Shown here in pieces: positions 50,201-61,432 of a DNA stretch of 64,000 bases (positions are counted from its first letter, which is position 1; every line of letters starts with the position of its first letter). The DNA is from Monoraphidium neglectum (taxonomy: Eukaryota > Chlorophyta > Chlorophyceae > Sphaeropleales > Selenastraceae), in assembly GCF_000611645.1 (NCBI RefSeq), contig NW_014013623.1, positions 1 through 64,000 on the forward strand, written 5' to 3'. The notes under the pieces are model-generated. The model ran no database searches and was not told the DNA's origin. It saw only the letters and a program-made list of their open reading frames with translations. Made by a program: the position numbers and the translations under genes.

Positions 50201-51744
50201 GTCACCGCTATCACTGAGTAAATGTCAGGCCTGTGTGCTGGGTTACATACGTGCAGATCACCCGAAAACCAGCAGCAGACAAGCACAGCAATCCAATAGA
50301 CAGCCCTAAAGTCAGTCAAAATAGAAGCTGATGCGGCAGTGCTGCTTTCAACCTCGCGCACAGGCACAGCTCCAGGCGTAAGTGGACCCGGTCCCACCTG
50401 GTAAGCCTTGTACTTTGGCAGAGCAAGCACCGACGCGCCCGCCACGTCCGGGTTACTCGGGCAGTACGAAAAGTACGATACGAACAGCCCGTCCTTGTTG
50501 TACCCCAGCTGGGGGTAGTCGGCCAGGGCCTGCTCCTTAGGCGCCTTGCACTCCAGGGGCGTGTTCACGGCGTCGGCGATCAGACCAAACTGGTACCACG
50601 TGCCCGCCGCGCTGCCCGTCGCGGAAACCCCCACAAGGATGCGCCCGAACCCGCCGCACGACGCCGCGACGACGAAGCGGCCGGCGTGCTTGTCGTACAG
50701 CGCGGCGCCGTCGTGGGCCCCCTCGCAGCTGGGGGCCACGGCCGCGAAGAACTTTTGGAGGGAGACGGTGCGGACGACGGTCGACTTCATCCCAGTACCT
50801 CCGAGGTTGAACACCGTCATCACGCCGCCGGCCACCTGCACGACGTGCTGCTTGCCGACGGCCAGCCCCATCGTGCCCGCCGGGGGCGCGTCCAGCCCGC
50901 TGAACCCGCCGCGTGGGGTGAAGCAGCCGGGGCCAGCGGCGCACGCCGTGCTCTGACCGGCTGCGGCGCTGCTGGTGCGGTCGAGGCCGTCGCTGCTGCC
51001 GCCAGCACCGGCTGCGGTGGCAATCTTGGCTGCATGCGCGGCGGCAACCTCAGGCGGAATCACAGCAGCGCCGATCTGCTGCTGTAAGCTTCGGCGGCGC
51101 CGGCTGCGGCTGCGGCGGCGCCGGGCCACCTCCGGGAGTCGCGGCAGCTTCTCGGGTCCCTGCAGGTTTGCCAGCTCCACCGGCGCCTTCCAGTCACGCT
51201 GCAGCGCGGGCCGCGAGTCAGCGGCCTGCACAGGGTAGCCTGAGATCCGGCGGCTGGCGGCGCTGGGCGCAGGGTGCATGGGGGCCTTGTAGGGCGGCAC
51301 GATAGTGAGGTTGACGATGGCAGCTGCGCAGGGTCAGCGGGTGTGATGGAGGGTCAGCTTCGTGACGTCACCTAAAAACTGGCGTTTGATTAGTCGTGTG
51401 ATAAGATGGCCCAGCAACGGATGCGCATGAGGACTGAGCGCTAAATTCATCCGCCACGCGTCGGCGCAGCGGCCGTGACCGCTGCTGGTAGCCCAAACAC
51501 GCCTCGACGCCACTTCCCCACTACATGCAGCGGACCGACTGATCTGATTTATTTGCTCTTCTATGAACTTTCGATCGCCGCCCCACGGCTCGCACGCACT
51601 GTAGAAGGGCGACCAGGCCGTGGCAGCTTTCTGCGGGGCTGCCGACGCTCCCTGGACCTGTAAGAACAGGCCAAATAACGCGTAACACCATAATAGAAGT
51701 GGTGTGTTCCGCAAACGCCGTGCGGTCAGGTGTGACGAGGCCAT
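47289..51744 (-). CDS. large secreted protein, propeller-like, unknown family
   Basis: Nine exons in transcript order, 51744-51600, 51323-50398, 50150-49995, 49792-49553, 49324-48764, 48515-48436, 48389-48324, 48262-48159, 47899-47289, give about 962 residues. The signal peptide is NTPLLLWCYALFGLFLQVQG. After a basic Arg/Ser-rich stretch come repeats typical of secreted beta-propeller-like proteins: GLAVGKQHVVQVAGGVMTVF, AALYDKHAGRFVVAASCGG, RILVGVSATGSAAGTWYQF and YPQLGYNKDGLFVSYFSYC. Near the end are LAFPAVAVASNGAAVLAFTY, ALTWGELSAADVHPVTGTVY and VSVRRGGQTRTG. A Cys-rich, Asn/Gly-rich insert (NNNCGCENSCGYNDVSTYNY then YNFDDYCDAGSNQWGPETGN) sits between, coded by several small exons. Joins are in frame, but exons 5-8 are less certain. 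An extracellular or wall role is inferred. Confidence 0.68.
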
Positions 51745-52902
51745 CGCAACAGCCAGAGTGTCCCAGACGCCTGTGTGTTTATTTTATAGTTCAAATTCGA
51801 GTATGAACCACGTTTCTACACCTTTAGCTACGTCTGCATGCGCTCGAACGATTTGTGCTGCTGCTGGACGGGTGAAACTGTTGCATGATCCCGACCCAGC
51901 CGCTACATGGTGCTGTTGCTGTGTTGCATGCCAGGTTTGCCTGCGACAGCCTTGCGGTGAGCCATGGGACACCAGCAGTGCACTCTCCTGTTGTGGCTGT
52001 GCCTGTACAACTTGGGTCGGGGTCACTTGTAGATCATGTGCTAACTAATGTATATCCGACTGCCCGATGCAAGGGAATGATGAACAGTGCCACCAGATGG
52101 TACTCATTGCACCTTGATATTCATCCTTCATACACTTATATGCATCGCGGCATGCATGTGCTGCACCCTGTACCTTGTGGTCAATACCTGCTTCCTACAG
52201 CATAGTGCAAGTCAACCCACGAGTGGCGTTCAAGGCCAGTATACTTCAAGTGCTTGACTTTGATTACAAAGGTGATATTTGGTATAGCAGCTCAGGGGCT
52301 GTCCAGGCGCCAGATGGCATACAACAGCTGGAGCTGGGCGAGTCGCTTGGCAGGTGATGGTACAGACACCCATCTGAGCGCAACAGGGCGCTTCCGTTGC
52401 GTATGATGAGGAATGTGTACAAAAATCGGAGTGCAGTGAATGCCCGGAATTTGGGGCCGTCTGCACCCTGACAGTTGAAAGGAACCAGGGCAACCGTCAC
52501 AGGCCGCCGACATGAAAAGCCGCGGCAAAGCCAAGTCGCTCTCGCACCAGTCCAGCAGAAGGGAGTACCCAGTGTAGGGGGCATCGCGGTGAGAGGGCGG
52601 GTGCACACCCCGCAGCTCACGCGCTTGCAGTGAGTGAGTGTGACAGGAATCTCACAAGGTTTGGATGTTAAGGAGGGAGCGCGTGGGAGGAGTGCGCCTT
52701 GCTGACGGCGAGGGACAGTCGCCGAAGACGTGCGCGCGTGGTTGCAAGCCTCTCTGTGGGCTAGGGAAGTCGGCAGCGCGCGTGTGGCGACATGACAGGC
52801 CGGACCGCGACGCGCTCTTCAATGCCCACTCAGCAGTGGTGCCGCGCCAGCATGGCGTGCCGTTTCAGGCAACCTGCGGGCGTTTTCATGCGCCCGATAG
52901 CT
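51745..52902. other. intergenic, no gene supported
   Basis: 1.16 kb between the start of the secreted protein gene and the stop of GTP cyclohydrolase II. AT-richer at 51780-52360. No frame is convincing. Confidence 0.4.
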
Positions 52903-54367
52903 TTACTCGGCCTGGGCAGGGGCCACAGGAGCCTCGTCGAGGGTCCAGTAGGAATTGTCGATCATATGGTCCATGCGCATGGTCTTGGCCTCAAGGTAAC
53001 CCTGGGGATGAAGGGATGGCCAGGGCGTTTGCCAGGATGAAGCAAAATGGCGAGGCTTGCATGCGCAACACAGGCAGGCAGGCAGGCAGGTTGACAGGCA
53101 GGCTGGCAGGCAGGTGGGCAAGCTGGCAGCGGCTGAGGATGCCAAGGCACGCCCAAGGGTGCACTCGGTTCTGCGCCAGGGGCGGCCCTGGATCTGGCAC
53201 CTTGTTGTGGTTGCCGGCCTGGATCTGGCAGGGCACGCGGCCGGTGACCTTGACGCCCAGGGCGGTCAGCACGTTGATCTTGCGGGGGTTGTTGGTCATC
53301 AGCCGCACGCTCTTGACGCCCAGCTCCGCCAGGATGTTGCGCACACTGGTGTACTCGCGGCTGTCGTCAGGCAGGCCGAGGGCGCGGTTGGCGTCGACGG
53401 TGTCGAGCCCCTGCTCCTGCAGCTTGTAGGCCGCAATCTTGTTGGCCAGGCCAATGCCGCGGCCCTCCTGCCAGAGGTAGATCACGATGCCGGGGGCGTT
53501 GGCGTGGATGTACTCCATCGACATCTGCAGCTGCTCGGCGCAGTCGCACTTGAGGGAGCCTAGAACCTCGGAGGTGAAGCACGCATCGTGCACGCGCAGG
53601 ACAACCTGATTTGGGGATGGACCAGGCGGCAGGCGGGGGTCATGCTGAGGCCGGCCAGCCGTGAGGGGAGGGGAAAAGAAGCCGCAGGGCTTATCATCAG
53701 CCTCGTGGTTTGGCGCGAGCCACTAGCAGCGGAGGCGTCTGGCGTCTGGGAGCCTGTCAGTGCGGCACGCATGCAAGCGCAACCGGCACTAGCGCGAGGC
53801 CGGCATCGAAATGCTCACCTCCTCGCAGCCCTCCACTTTGCCGCAGATGATGGCAGTGGGCTCCGCGAACGTCTTGCCGCCATCGGTCTGGAGGGAGGGC
53901 GAGGCAAGGTGTGCATCAGAAGACATCGCGTACACGGCTGCGCCAACTACGCCGCGTGCGCATGTCACAGCGCAGACGTAAGGGCGCAGAGGGGGGGGGC
54001 TCACCGAGTGCTTGTAGCCGCGCAGGCGGAAGTTGCCATGACGCGTGGGCAGCATGGTCTCGGCAATGTGCACGGTGCGGACCTATGGGGGAAAGGGGTG
54101 AAATGGGGGTTGAGTGGGATGTCTGGCCGATCCCTGCGGGGTGCTCGGCCTGGAAGGAGCCCGGCGCATCCCGCAAATTCTCACCTTGTCCTCGTCAATG
54201 AGGCGAACCAGGCCGTCCTTTTGAGCCCCGGGCGCCGAGGGCGCGGCAGCGCTCACGCGCACCGACCGGGACCGGCCCGCGCAGCACGGGCACCCAGCGC
54301 CGTGCGCACGCACGCTCTTGTTAGTGGCCACGCGGCAGGAGGGCGTTTGGAGCTTGGTGAGCATCAT
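52903..54367 (-). CDS. RIBA: GTP cyclohydrolase II, plastid, monofunctional
   Basis: Five exons in transcript order, 54367-54185, 54082-54005, 53887-53819, 53605-53201, 53001-52903, give about 277 residues. A transit-like leader (MMLTKLQTPSCRVATNKSVR...) precedes VRTVHIAETMLPTRHGNFRL. The zinc site is HDACFTSEVLGSLKCDC (C-x10-C-x-C). Catalytic and GTP-binding elements are LWQEGRGIGLANKIAAYKLQ, VDANRALGLPDDSREY and RLMTNNPRKI. The end is KGYLEAKTMRMDHMI. It opens GTP to the first riboflavin precursor. Plants and many algae use a RIBA fused to DHBP synthase; no DHBP synthase domain is present here, so this is a stand-alone form or the partner domain was lost. One intron carries CAGG repeats. 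Confidence 0.92.
53066..53130 (+). repeat. CAGG/GGCA tetranucleotide repeat in RIBA intron
   Basis: Imperfect GGCA units in the intron between the last two exons of GTP cyclohydrolase II. Confidence 0.85.
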
Positions 54368-55753
54368 GTTTGCGGGATTGGCAAGGGGCTGACGGACCGG
54401 TGTGTTGGATTGCCGCGCACAGTCTGTTGAGCACGGGGAGCACGGGACTGATGGACGCGGGAAGTGACGCACGGTAGCAGCGCAAATGTAGAAGCAGTGA
54501 ATAAATGTTGCTGTAGTCGACGAACGAGTAAACCTTTCTCGGAGGAGAACGGCAGCGCGTGGGTCGAACACGTGCGTGGTACAGAGATGGCGCTGAGAGG
54601 CCTTTGGTGCATGCCCGCGGCGTAAAAATATTTGAAGTGACAACGATTGCAACTTTGCAACTGCGCTTGGGGTGGTGTGATGGGCGGGCAACCCCGCAGG
54701 ATGAGGCGTTCTGCGCTAGCCGGGCTTGTGCTACCGGTGTGTTGCCCACACTGCAGCCCCAGCCCCTCCCGACTAGAAGAGGATCTGTTGAGGGGTGATC
54801 AAAAATCACCCCCCAAAGCTGAGCGCGTGTCGCCTTACATGCTAGTGCTGCGCCCCCATCCGCGCACAACTCGGGCCGCTCATCAACCCGAGGTGTCATT
54901 GGTCCTTGCCGTGAGACAGTCAGCTTTGCTTGAAATAACAACCAACCTACCAGGGGGCATTGAAGGCAGCAGCCATCATGAGGCACATTATTGAGAAATG
55001 CTAGATTCACACTGAGCATCAGCGACCTCGTGGGAACAACGGTCGCATGCGCACGGCACATCCTTGTGTCAAGAAAGGACACATCCGAGTGTCATCTTGT
55101 GGCTCTCCAGTTATGCCAGGGAGTAACCCTAAATGCGCGTTTCACACAGTCCCGGCTCGCTCATGCAGATGATTGTCTCCTCTTGCACGGCGCAACAAGC
55201 ACAGCTGGCGTCCATTCTTGACAGTTTACGTTGCCCAGGCTTGGTCTGGTGCGATTGTACTGAAAGTTGTACGTATATGTTGCAAGATAGTTCAAGAGGC
55301 ATGCATGTATGGGTGACATTGTTGGTATCATGATCGCAGAACACATCATTAATCGAGACGGTGCTCCTCACTTCGTCGCCAGCACAGCAACCGGATTTCC
55401 TACTACTGTAGGGGCAGGTCAATGTGGGCGTGATGGCCCCAGCAGCTTGCCGTAACACGGAGGACGAGATATGGCGGACGTTAAGCCCAGCCAGCAGCCA
55501 AACTCAACGCATTGGCATGCGTGACCAGGGCACGATACGGTAGTCCATGTCCTGCAACGAAATCTACATGAGGTCTTCACAACTGATGCAGATGTGCCTG
55601 TCATTAGCTCGAGCTTCCATATTTATTTCTTGGCATCCGTGCATGCGGTGCAATTGTATGCATACGATACGGTACAGCTGATCAGCTGATCTCAACGGCG
55701 CCTTTCGAAGTGATCAGCAGCACAATAATGTCTGAGAAACATATTTGATTGCC
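54368..55753. promoter_or_regulatory. divergent region, RIBA / COG2
   Basis: 1.4 kb between two divergent starts. Moderately AT-rich, especially 55230-55350 and 55620-55750. Short frames only; it holds both promoters. No riboswitch-like FMN element was recognised next to RIBA. Confidence 0.4.
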
Positions 55754-58700
55754 ATGGCTTCAAACTCACCACCCATCTCGGCGGAGGCTGGCGCAGCAGC
55801 GGTGCACCTCCCCGCCTGGCTCAGGCCAGAGCGGTTCGAGGACCCAAAATTCAATCCCGAAGCCGTGGTCGCCGATATCAGACGACATGTGAGGAGACTG
55901 GGCTGGCGGGGAACTGGCGGACAGCCAGGCGGTGTCGACCGCTGCAGCTGCACACCTGCTAGGGATTCTAACTAGCATCGCGGCCCACACGCCGCACACA
56001 GGTGCCCCTCAACATCGCAAGGAATGAGTTGCAGGCATATCTAGTTCGCCTCAAGGAGCAGGTGCGCTGATTCGGCCGGCTTGGTTGCATGACGACTGTA
56101 CTGAGAGTGGGACACGGGCTGCATCACCCCTGTGGTACGCAATCTGGCGGCCAAGCCGTAGTCCCAAGCATGACCAACAGGCCTCATGTGCATGGGAGCC
56201 GCAATAACAAGAGCAGTACTTGAGCTGCCGCAGGGGGCACCTGCGGAGTGCCTGAGCACACTGCCCCCCTTGCACGGACCCCATTCCACCCAAAAGCTTA
56301 TCGAGGTCATCAACCAGGACTTTGGGGACTATGTTGGCCTGGCATCGCGCCTCAACAGCGTCGACGGCTCTGTAGTGCGCATGAAGCAGCCGTTGCTGGA
56401 CATTAAGGTGAACAAGATTGTGCATGAATGGGGGGGTCACGTGGCGGAGGTTGAATGTGTCTGCGCGTGTGCCTGCGTGGTTGAGGCGTAGAGAGAGATC
56501 TATTAAGACTGTGTGTGTGCATGTTGTGTGTATTTAAGGTCGCTTATGGGTGCGTATTGTTTGTGTGTGTTTGTGTCTGAAAGGGTGTCAAGTAGAGAGA
56601 GAGAAAGTGTTTGTGTGTGTGTGTGTGTGTGTATGTGTGTGTGTGTGTGAGTGTTGGGGGGTTATTGCGTGGTGGCCAGGGTGGATGGCGGAAGGAGGAG
56701 CGAAAGTGTTTGTGTGTGTGTGTGTGTAAGTGTGTGTGTGTGTGTGAGTGTTGGGGGGTTAATGCGTGGTGGCCAGGGTGGATGGCGGAAGGAGGAGCAG
56801 GCTGCGCTGCTCGCAGCAGCGGTGCACAAGAATGTGCGACGAGCTGCGGCTGCAGAGCATCGGGCCTCTCGTTTCGCCTCTGCAGCACGCTGCCAGCAGC
56901 GCCGCCAGCAGCGCCGCCGAGGCCGCTGCCGCCACTTTCGAGTCACTTCGCTGCACTGTGAACGGGCGCGCCTCCGCACACCGCAGGCCAAGCTGGACGC
57001 TGTGCAGGTCGCACTCAAGGCGGAGTTGCTTGCACTTCAGCAGGTACGCGCGGCTGGGACGACCCGTAGCAGCCCCTCACAGCTGACTTCTTTTCGAGCG
57101 CGCCGACCTCTGGTTGGCGTGCAACGCATGGGCTGTCTTTGTGGCGCATGGCACGCAACCTGGCTCATGTCAGCAGGCGCAACGCATGCTCGCTCGCAGC
57201 AGCGCCTCTCACGCCGCCGCCCCCGCCAATGGGACACACAGGGCCTTGAGCGGCGGCAGGAGATGGCTGCGGCACGCGGCACGCTTGAGCTGATGCAGGA
57301 GGTGGCGCACGTGGCGTCGAAAGTGGAGAAGCTGCTCGCCGAGGTGCAGGCGGCTTCTTTGGAAGCTTCCGCCGCAGCGGGCGCGCCAGATGGCGGCAAG
57401 GGCGGCGGCGCAGCGGCGAGCGGCGGCGCGTCACCGGCCGCGGCGTCCCACGCGGCGACCGAGGACGCGGCAGGGGCAGAGGCGGCGTCGGGTGACCCGG
57501 ACGCGCACGCGCGGCTGCTGGAGCGCGTGGCTGCGGAGGTCAGCCGGCTGAGCTTCCTGGCCAACAAGGGCAAGGTGGGCGCTGACGGGGCGAGGGGTGG
57601 GCGGGGGGTGAGAGCGCGCAAGGGGCGGGGGGGCTGGTATGCGTGGCTGTGGGTGCGGTCGAGCGGATGCTGCGTGCCCCCATGCGTGGGTGCGCATGCG
57701 TGGGTGCGTCAAATGCGCGCCGGCCTTTACGCCTCAGGCCTAGGAGGCCCTGTCGAGCCGCCCAGCAGCTCTGTCTCAAGCGTGCGCTGCCTTGAGCATG
57801 CACCATCTCAAGCTGAGACAGTGCATGAAGTCCCTTAGTAAAGCACCCACAGCTTGCCATGGCTCCGCCTGCCTCCGCTATCCCCAACAGCTCCCCTGCT
57901 GCTGCGCTGCCCCCTCCTGCCTCCCACGTGCACCCACCCACCCGCGTGCGCAGGAGCTCGCCTTCGTGTCGTCCGTAGAGCGCCGCATCCAGGTCGCGCG
58001 CCTGCAGCTCGGCGCCCACCTGTCCGCAGCACTGGCCGCGGCCCTGCAGCGGCGCGCGTGGCAGGCGGCGGCGCACTGCCTGCACGCGTACGTGGAGCTA
58101 GGGGATGTCCCCGCGGGCGAGGCGACGCTGCGCGCAGCGCTGGCGGCGCCGCTGGCCGCAGGCGCTGTGAAAGAGGTCAAGCAGCGGCTCGCGGCGGACC
58201 CGGGTGCGGGGCTCGGGCGCTGCCGGGACACAGTCTCGGCCCACCACGTCGTCTCTTGCAGCTGCTCGATCGACGCATCGGCTTTCGCCGTTGAAACCCC
58301 TGATCACTGCGCGCTCCCGGCGGTGGTGGCGGGCCTTGCGGAGCAAAGCGAGTCCCTCCGCCGTTCGCCGAGCCGCGATGCTGACAGCTCAATCAGCGCA
58401 CTTGCTCCCCCGAAGCCCCCCAACCCTGGCCCCTCGTCCCCGCTTCCCGCAGGCGTCAAGTCTCAGGAGGTGTCCCTCGTCGCCCGCGCGGTGCTGTCTG
58501 GCCTGGACCAGCGCGCGGGCCCGCTGCTGGCGACGCTGCTGGCGCCGGCCAGCGGGCTCGGCGCATTTGACGTGCTGGGGGCGGTGGTGCTGCAGGAGGT
58601 CAGCCAGGCGCTGGCGGACGGGCTGCCCGGTGAGGCCTCAAATGCTGTGCATGCTGGGCCCTGTCTGCATTCTGTGGGCTGGCTAAGTGGCTGCTGGCCC

Positions 58701-60857
58701 TCGCATGCAACTCTATCCATGTATGTATGGTGTATACATGGCACAGTGCCCAGGTCCCTCAATGTCCACTCTCAACCCCACCAAACCGGCTCCAGAGCTC
58801 TGTCACCCCATCACCGCTTTCTTGACCGGCCCTCCTCCTTGCCACCAGGCGCCTTCTCCCCCGGCAACCCCGCATCCTTCCACTCAAACTTCCTGGCCAG
58901 CCAGTCGCTGCTGGCCTCCCTCGAGTCCCTTGCGCAGACGCGCGCCGCCGTCGAGCGGCTGCGCGCCGGCAACGCGCACGCCGCGTTCGCGAAGCGCTGG
59001 AATTTGGCCGCATACTATTCGCTGCAGCATCAAGACATAGCGGGCGCCTTCGAGGACGCGGCGCGCGGGGACAAACTGGAGCACGCGCCAGCTGGGAGCG
59101 GGAGCGGCGGCGGGGCGCCCCTGCCGCCAGGCTTTGCGCCGCTGCAGCTGGCCGTCGGCGCCGCGCTGTGGGAGGGGCTGCAGCGGTGCGTGTCGGAGGG
59201 GGTGTTCTTGGCACCCTTAGGGGACCGTTTTCTGCGTCTCGCCTGCCAGCTGGCGGCTCGCTACGCGTCCTGGGCCCGGGAAGCGGCAGCCGCGCGCCGA
59301 GAGGCAGCCGCTAGCCCGCCAGCTGCCGCGCCGCCGGCTGCAGCCGCTGATTCGCCTAGCGGGGCGCCTGGTGCGGCGGCCGCGGCGCCGGCGGCGCCGC
59401 AGAAGCACGGGCCGGAGGCGTGGGCAGGGCAGGTGCCTGCGGAGGAGCTCCTGGCGATATGCTGCGACGCCGCGACCGCCGCGCAGCTGTTGACGGGGCC
59501 GCTGCGGGACCAGCTGGGGCGGCTGCTGCCGGGGTTGGACGCAGAGGCGGCGGCGCGCGTTGACGCGGCATTGGCAGCGGCGGCGGCCAGAATTACGGAT
59601 GCATCAGACCAGGTGCAGGGGTGGGGGTGGGGGGCGGCTCGGCGCCGCGGGCCGAGGCCGGTGCAGTGGCTGCGTCGTCCATCGAGGGGCGGGCAAGCGG
59701 GCGGCGCGGCTGCCAGTCAGGGCCGTGTCTCTCAAAATCTGTGTGTCGCATGACCGCCCTGCAAGCCCTCTGACTGTCTCGGCGTTGCTGATCCGCAAGA
59801 ATTGTGATACAGGGTGCAGCTGATGTCGTCTGCAGCCCGAAACCGCTGCACCGGCCGCCGCTGGTCCGTCGCCCTCGCCCCAGGTGCTGTCTGTCGTCGC
59901 TGAGGAGGTGGCGGACCGCTGCGTGGCGGTTGTGCGGCAGCTCAAGGGCATAACCGCCACGTACAGGATGACGTCCAAGGGGCCGCCCACGCGCCACAGC
60001 CACTATGTTTCAGGTGGGCAGCAGGTCCCCTGGGTGGTGCAGCCAGCTGGCAAGCCCCTGGGCTTGCCAGCTGCGAGCGAGGCAGGGCTGTCAATCCGTC
60101 GGCGCCCACCTGCCGGCGATATGGTTGTTTGCCTCACGCATCCCGCCCTGCGCCACCAGCGCCCGCCTCACGGCCACCCGCCCACCTCACCGCCACCCGC
60201 CCGCCTCACCGCCATCTGCCAAATGCCCCAGGCGTCCTCGCGCCGCTGCGCCAGGCCCTCGACGCGCCCGGCGCGCCGCAGCGGCTGCCCCCCGGCGTGA
60301 AGCTCGCCCTCGCGGCCGCCGTGTTTGACTCGGTCAACCGCCGCTACGCGCAGCTGGCGGAGGAGCTGCTGGGTAGCGTCCGGAAGACCGAGTCGAGCCT
60401 CAAGCGCCTGAAGAAGGGCCGGGCCCCTGACGGCGGCGGCGGCGCGGATGCAGGCGGCGGCGCGGCGGAGATGAATGACAGCGACAAGATCTGCCTCCAG
60501 CTGTACCTGGACGCGCAGGAGCATGGGCGCCTTGCCACGCGGTTTGGGCTGCAGGCGGAGGCGGCGCCGAGCTTCTCGGCGCTGCTGGCCGCGGTGACGC
60601 CGCAGCAGCAGCCGGCGGGGGCGTTTGCGGGGCCGGGGTCGGGCGGGGGCGTCGGCGAGCAGGGGGCGCCAGCCGCGCCCGGGATGCTGCTACAGCCGCA
60701 GGTGCATGCTGGCCCTGGGGAGCTGCAGGCTGCGCGGCAGCCGGCGCCGCTGCTTGCTTATCAGGCGCCCTTGCAGCAGCCGCTGTACCAGCAGCAACCG
60801 CAGCAGCTGGCGCCGGGGCAGCCGCCCGGCCTGGGCGGCAACCAGCCATCTTATTAA
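55754..60857 (+). CDS. COG2: conserved oligomeric Golgi complex subunit 2
   Basis: Ten exons: 55754-55888, 56002-56061, 56297-56407, 56987-57043, 57242-57574, 57954-58203, 58453-58629, 58849-59612, 59884-60013, 60232-60857; about 880 residues. Family landmarks in order: LPAWLRPERFEDPKFNPE, VVADIRRHVPLNIARNELQA, IEVINQDFGDYVGLASRLNS, VVRMKQPLLDIK, LELMQEVAHVASKVEKLLAE, VAAEVSRLSFLANKGKELAF, HAAFAKRWNLAAYYSLQHQD, DRFLRLACQLAARYASW and NDSDKICLQLYLDAQEHGRL. COG2 is part of lobe A of the COG tether for retrograde vesicles at the Golgi. An Ala/Gly-rich insert follows the SKVEKLL helix. About 100 residues of Pro/Gln/Gly tail extend beyond the usual end. TGTAA lies 41 bases after the stop. Confidence 0.92.
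56603..56798 (+). repeat. two-copy tandem repeat in COG2 intron
   Basis: Two adjacent copies of a unit about 97-99 bases long (56603-56701 and 56702-56798). Each is a TG run followed by 'GAGTGTTGGGGGGTTA' and a GGCCAGGGTGGATGGCGGAA segment. Most differences lie in the TG run. Confidence 0.9.
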
Positions 60858-61432
60858 TCAAGCCGAGTTGACGGTGATGCGGGATCCCGGTATCACCTGT
60901 AAGCATGTCACGGTATTGTCTTTGAGGTGACCAGCGATGTGGCTTACGGCCAGGCTGGCGGTCTTGGGCAGCCTGTTCACAGGCCGGAGGGTCGCCAATC
61001 ACCCAAGGGGCTTCACCTGCACTGCAAGGGCAGTGAGGACTGGATGCATTGATCAACGACAAGAGATGTGGATCACTTCGTGTACATGCGTGGATTTGCA
61101 GTCACTCGCTCAATCATGGGACGTCACCAGTGGTGACTCAGATCGCTCGTCTCTGTTTTTTTGGAATTCTGAATTGCTGCAAAGTGAAGCTGTACACGGC
61201 CCGCTTTCTTGCGCCTCGACGTCCGGCCCGTCCGCAATACAATATCTTGATTGCCGCTGCGTCCCGACTTGCGTTTCCTGGCTGCGGGCACTGCAGGTGT
61301 CTCAAGAGGAGGCGCTCTCAGCGCTGGTATCAGTCGGACTCGGACACACCCACCTGCGGGGGGCCCTCCGCAGCGACGTTGCGCCGTGTGTAGCGCGCTG
61401 TGCTTGGCGGCTCGGGCTGAAGCGCCGTCGCC
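60858..61432. other. intergenic, COG2 / UTP23
   Basis: 575 bases with the COG2 3' UTR and the UTP23 promoter. The open plus-strand frame that crosses it shows no motifs. Confidence 0.45.
60898..60902 (+). promoter_or_regulatory. TGTAA poly(A) signal, COG2
   Basis: First TGTAA after the COG2 stop, 41 bases downstream. Confidence 0.65.

Noticed and set aside
56760..56985. Plus-strand frame with MCDELRLQSIGPLVSPLQHA as an extra COG2 exon
   Set aside because: The next in-frame donor would leave an intron of about 30 bases, and the family alignment runs directly from LLDIK to AKLDAVQVALK, so this lies within the intron.
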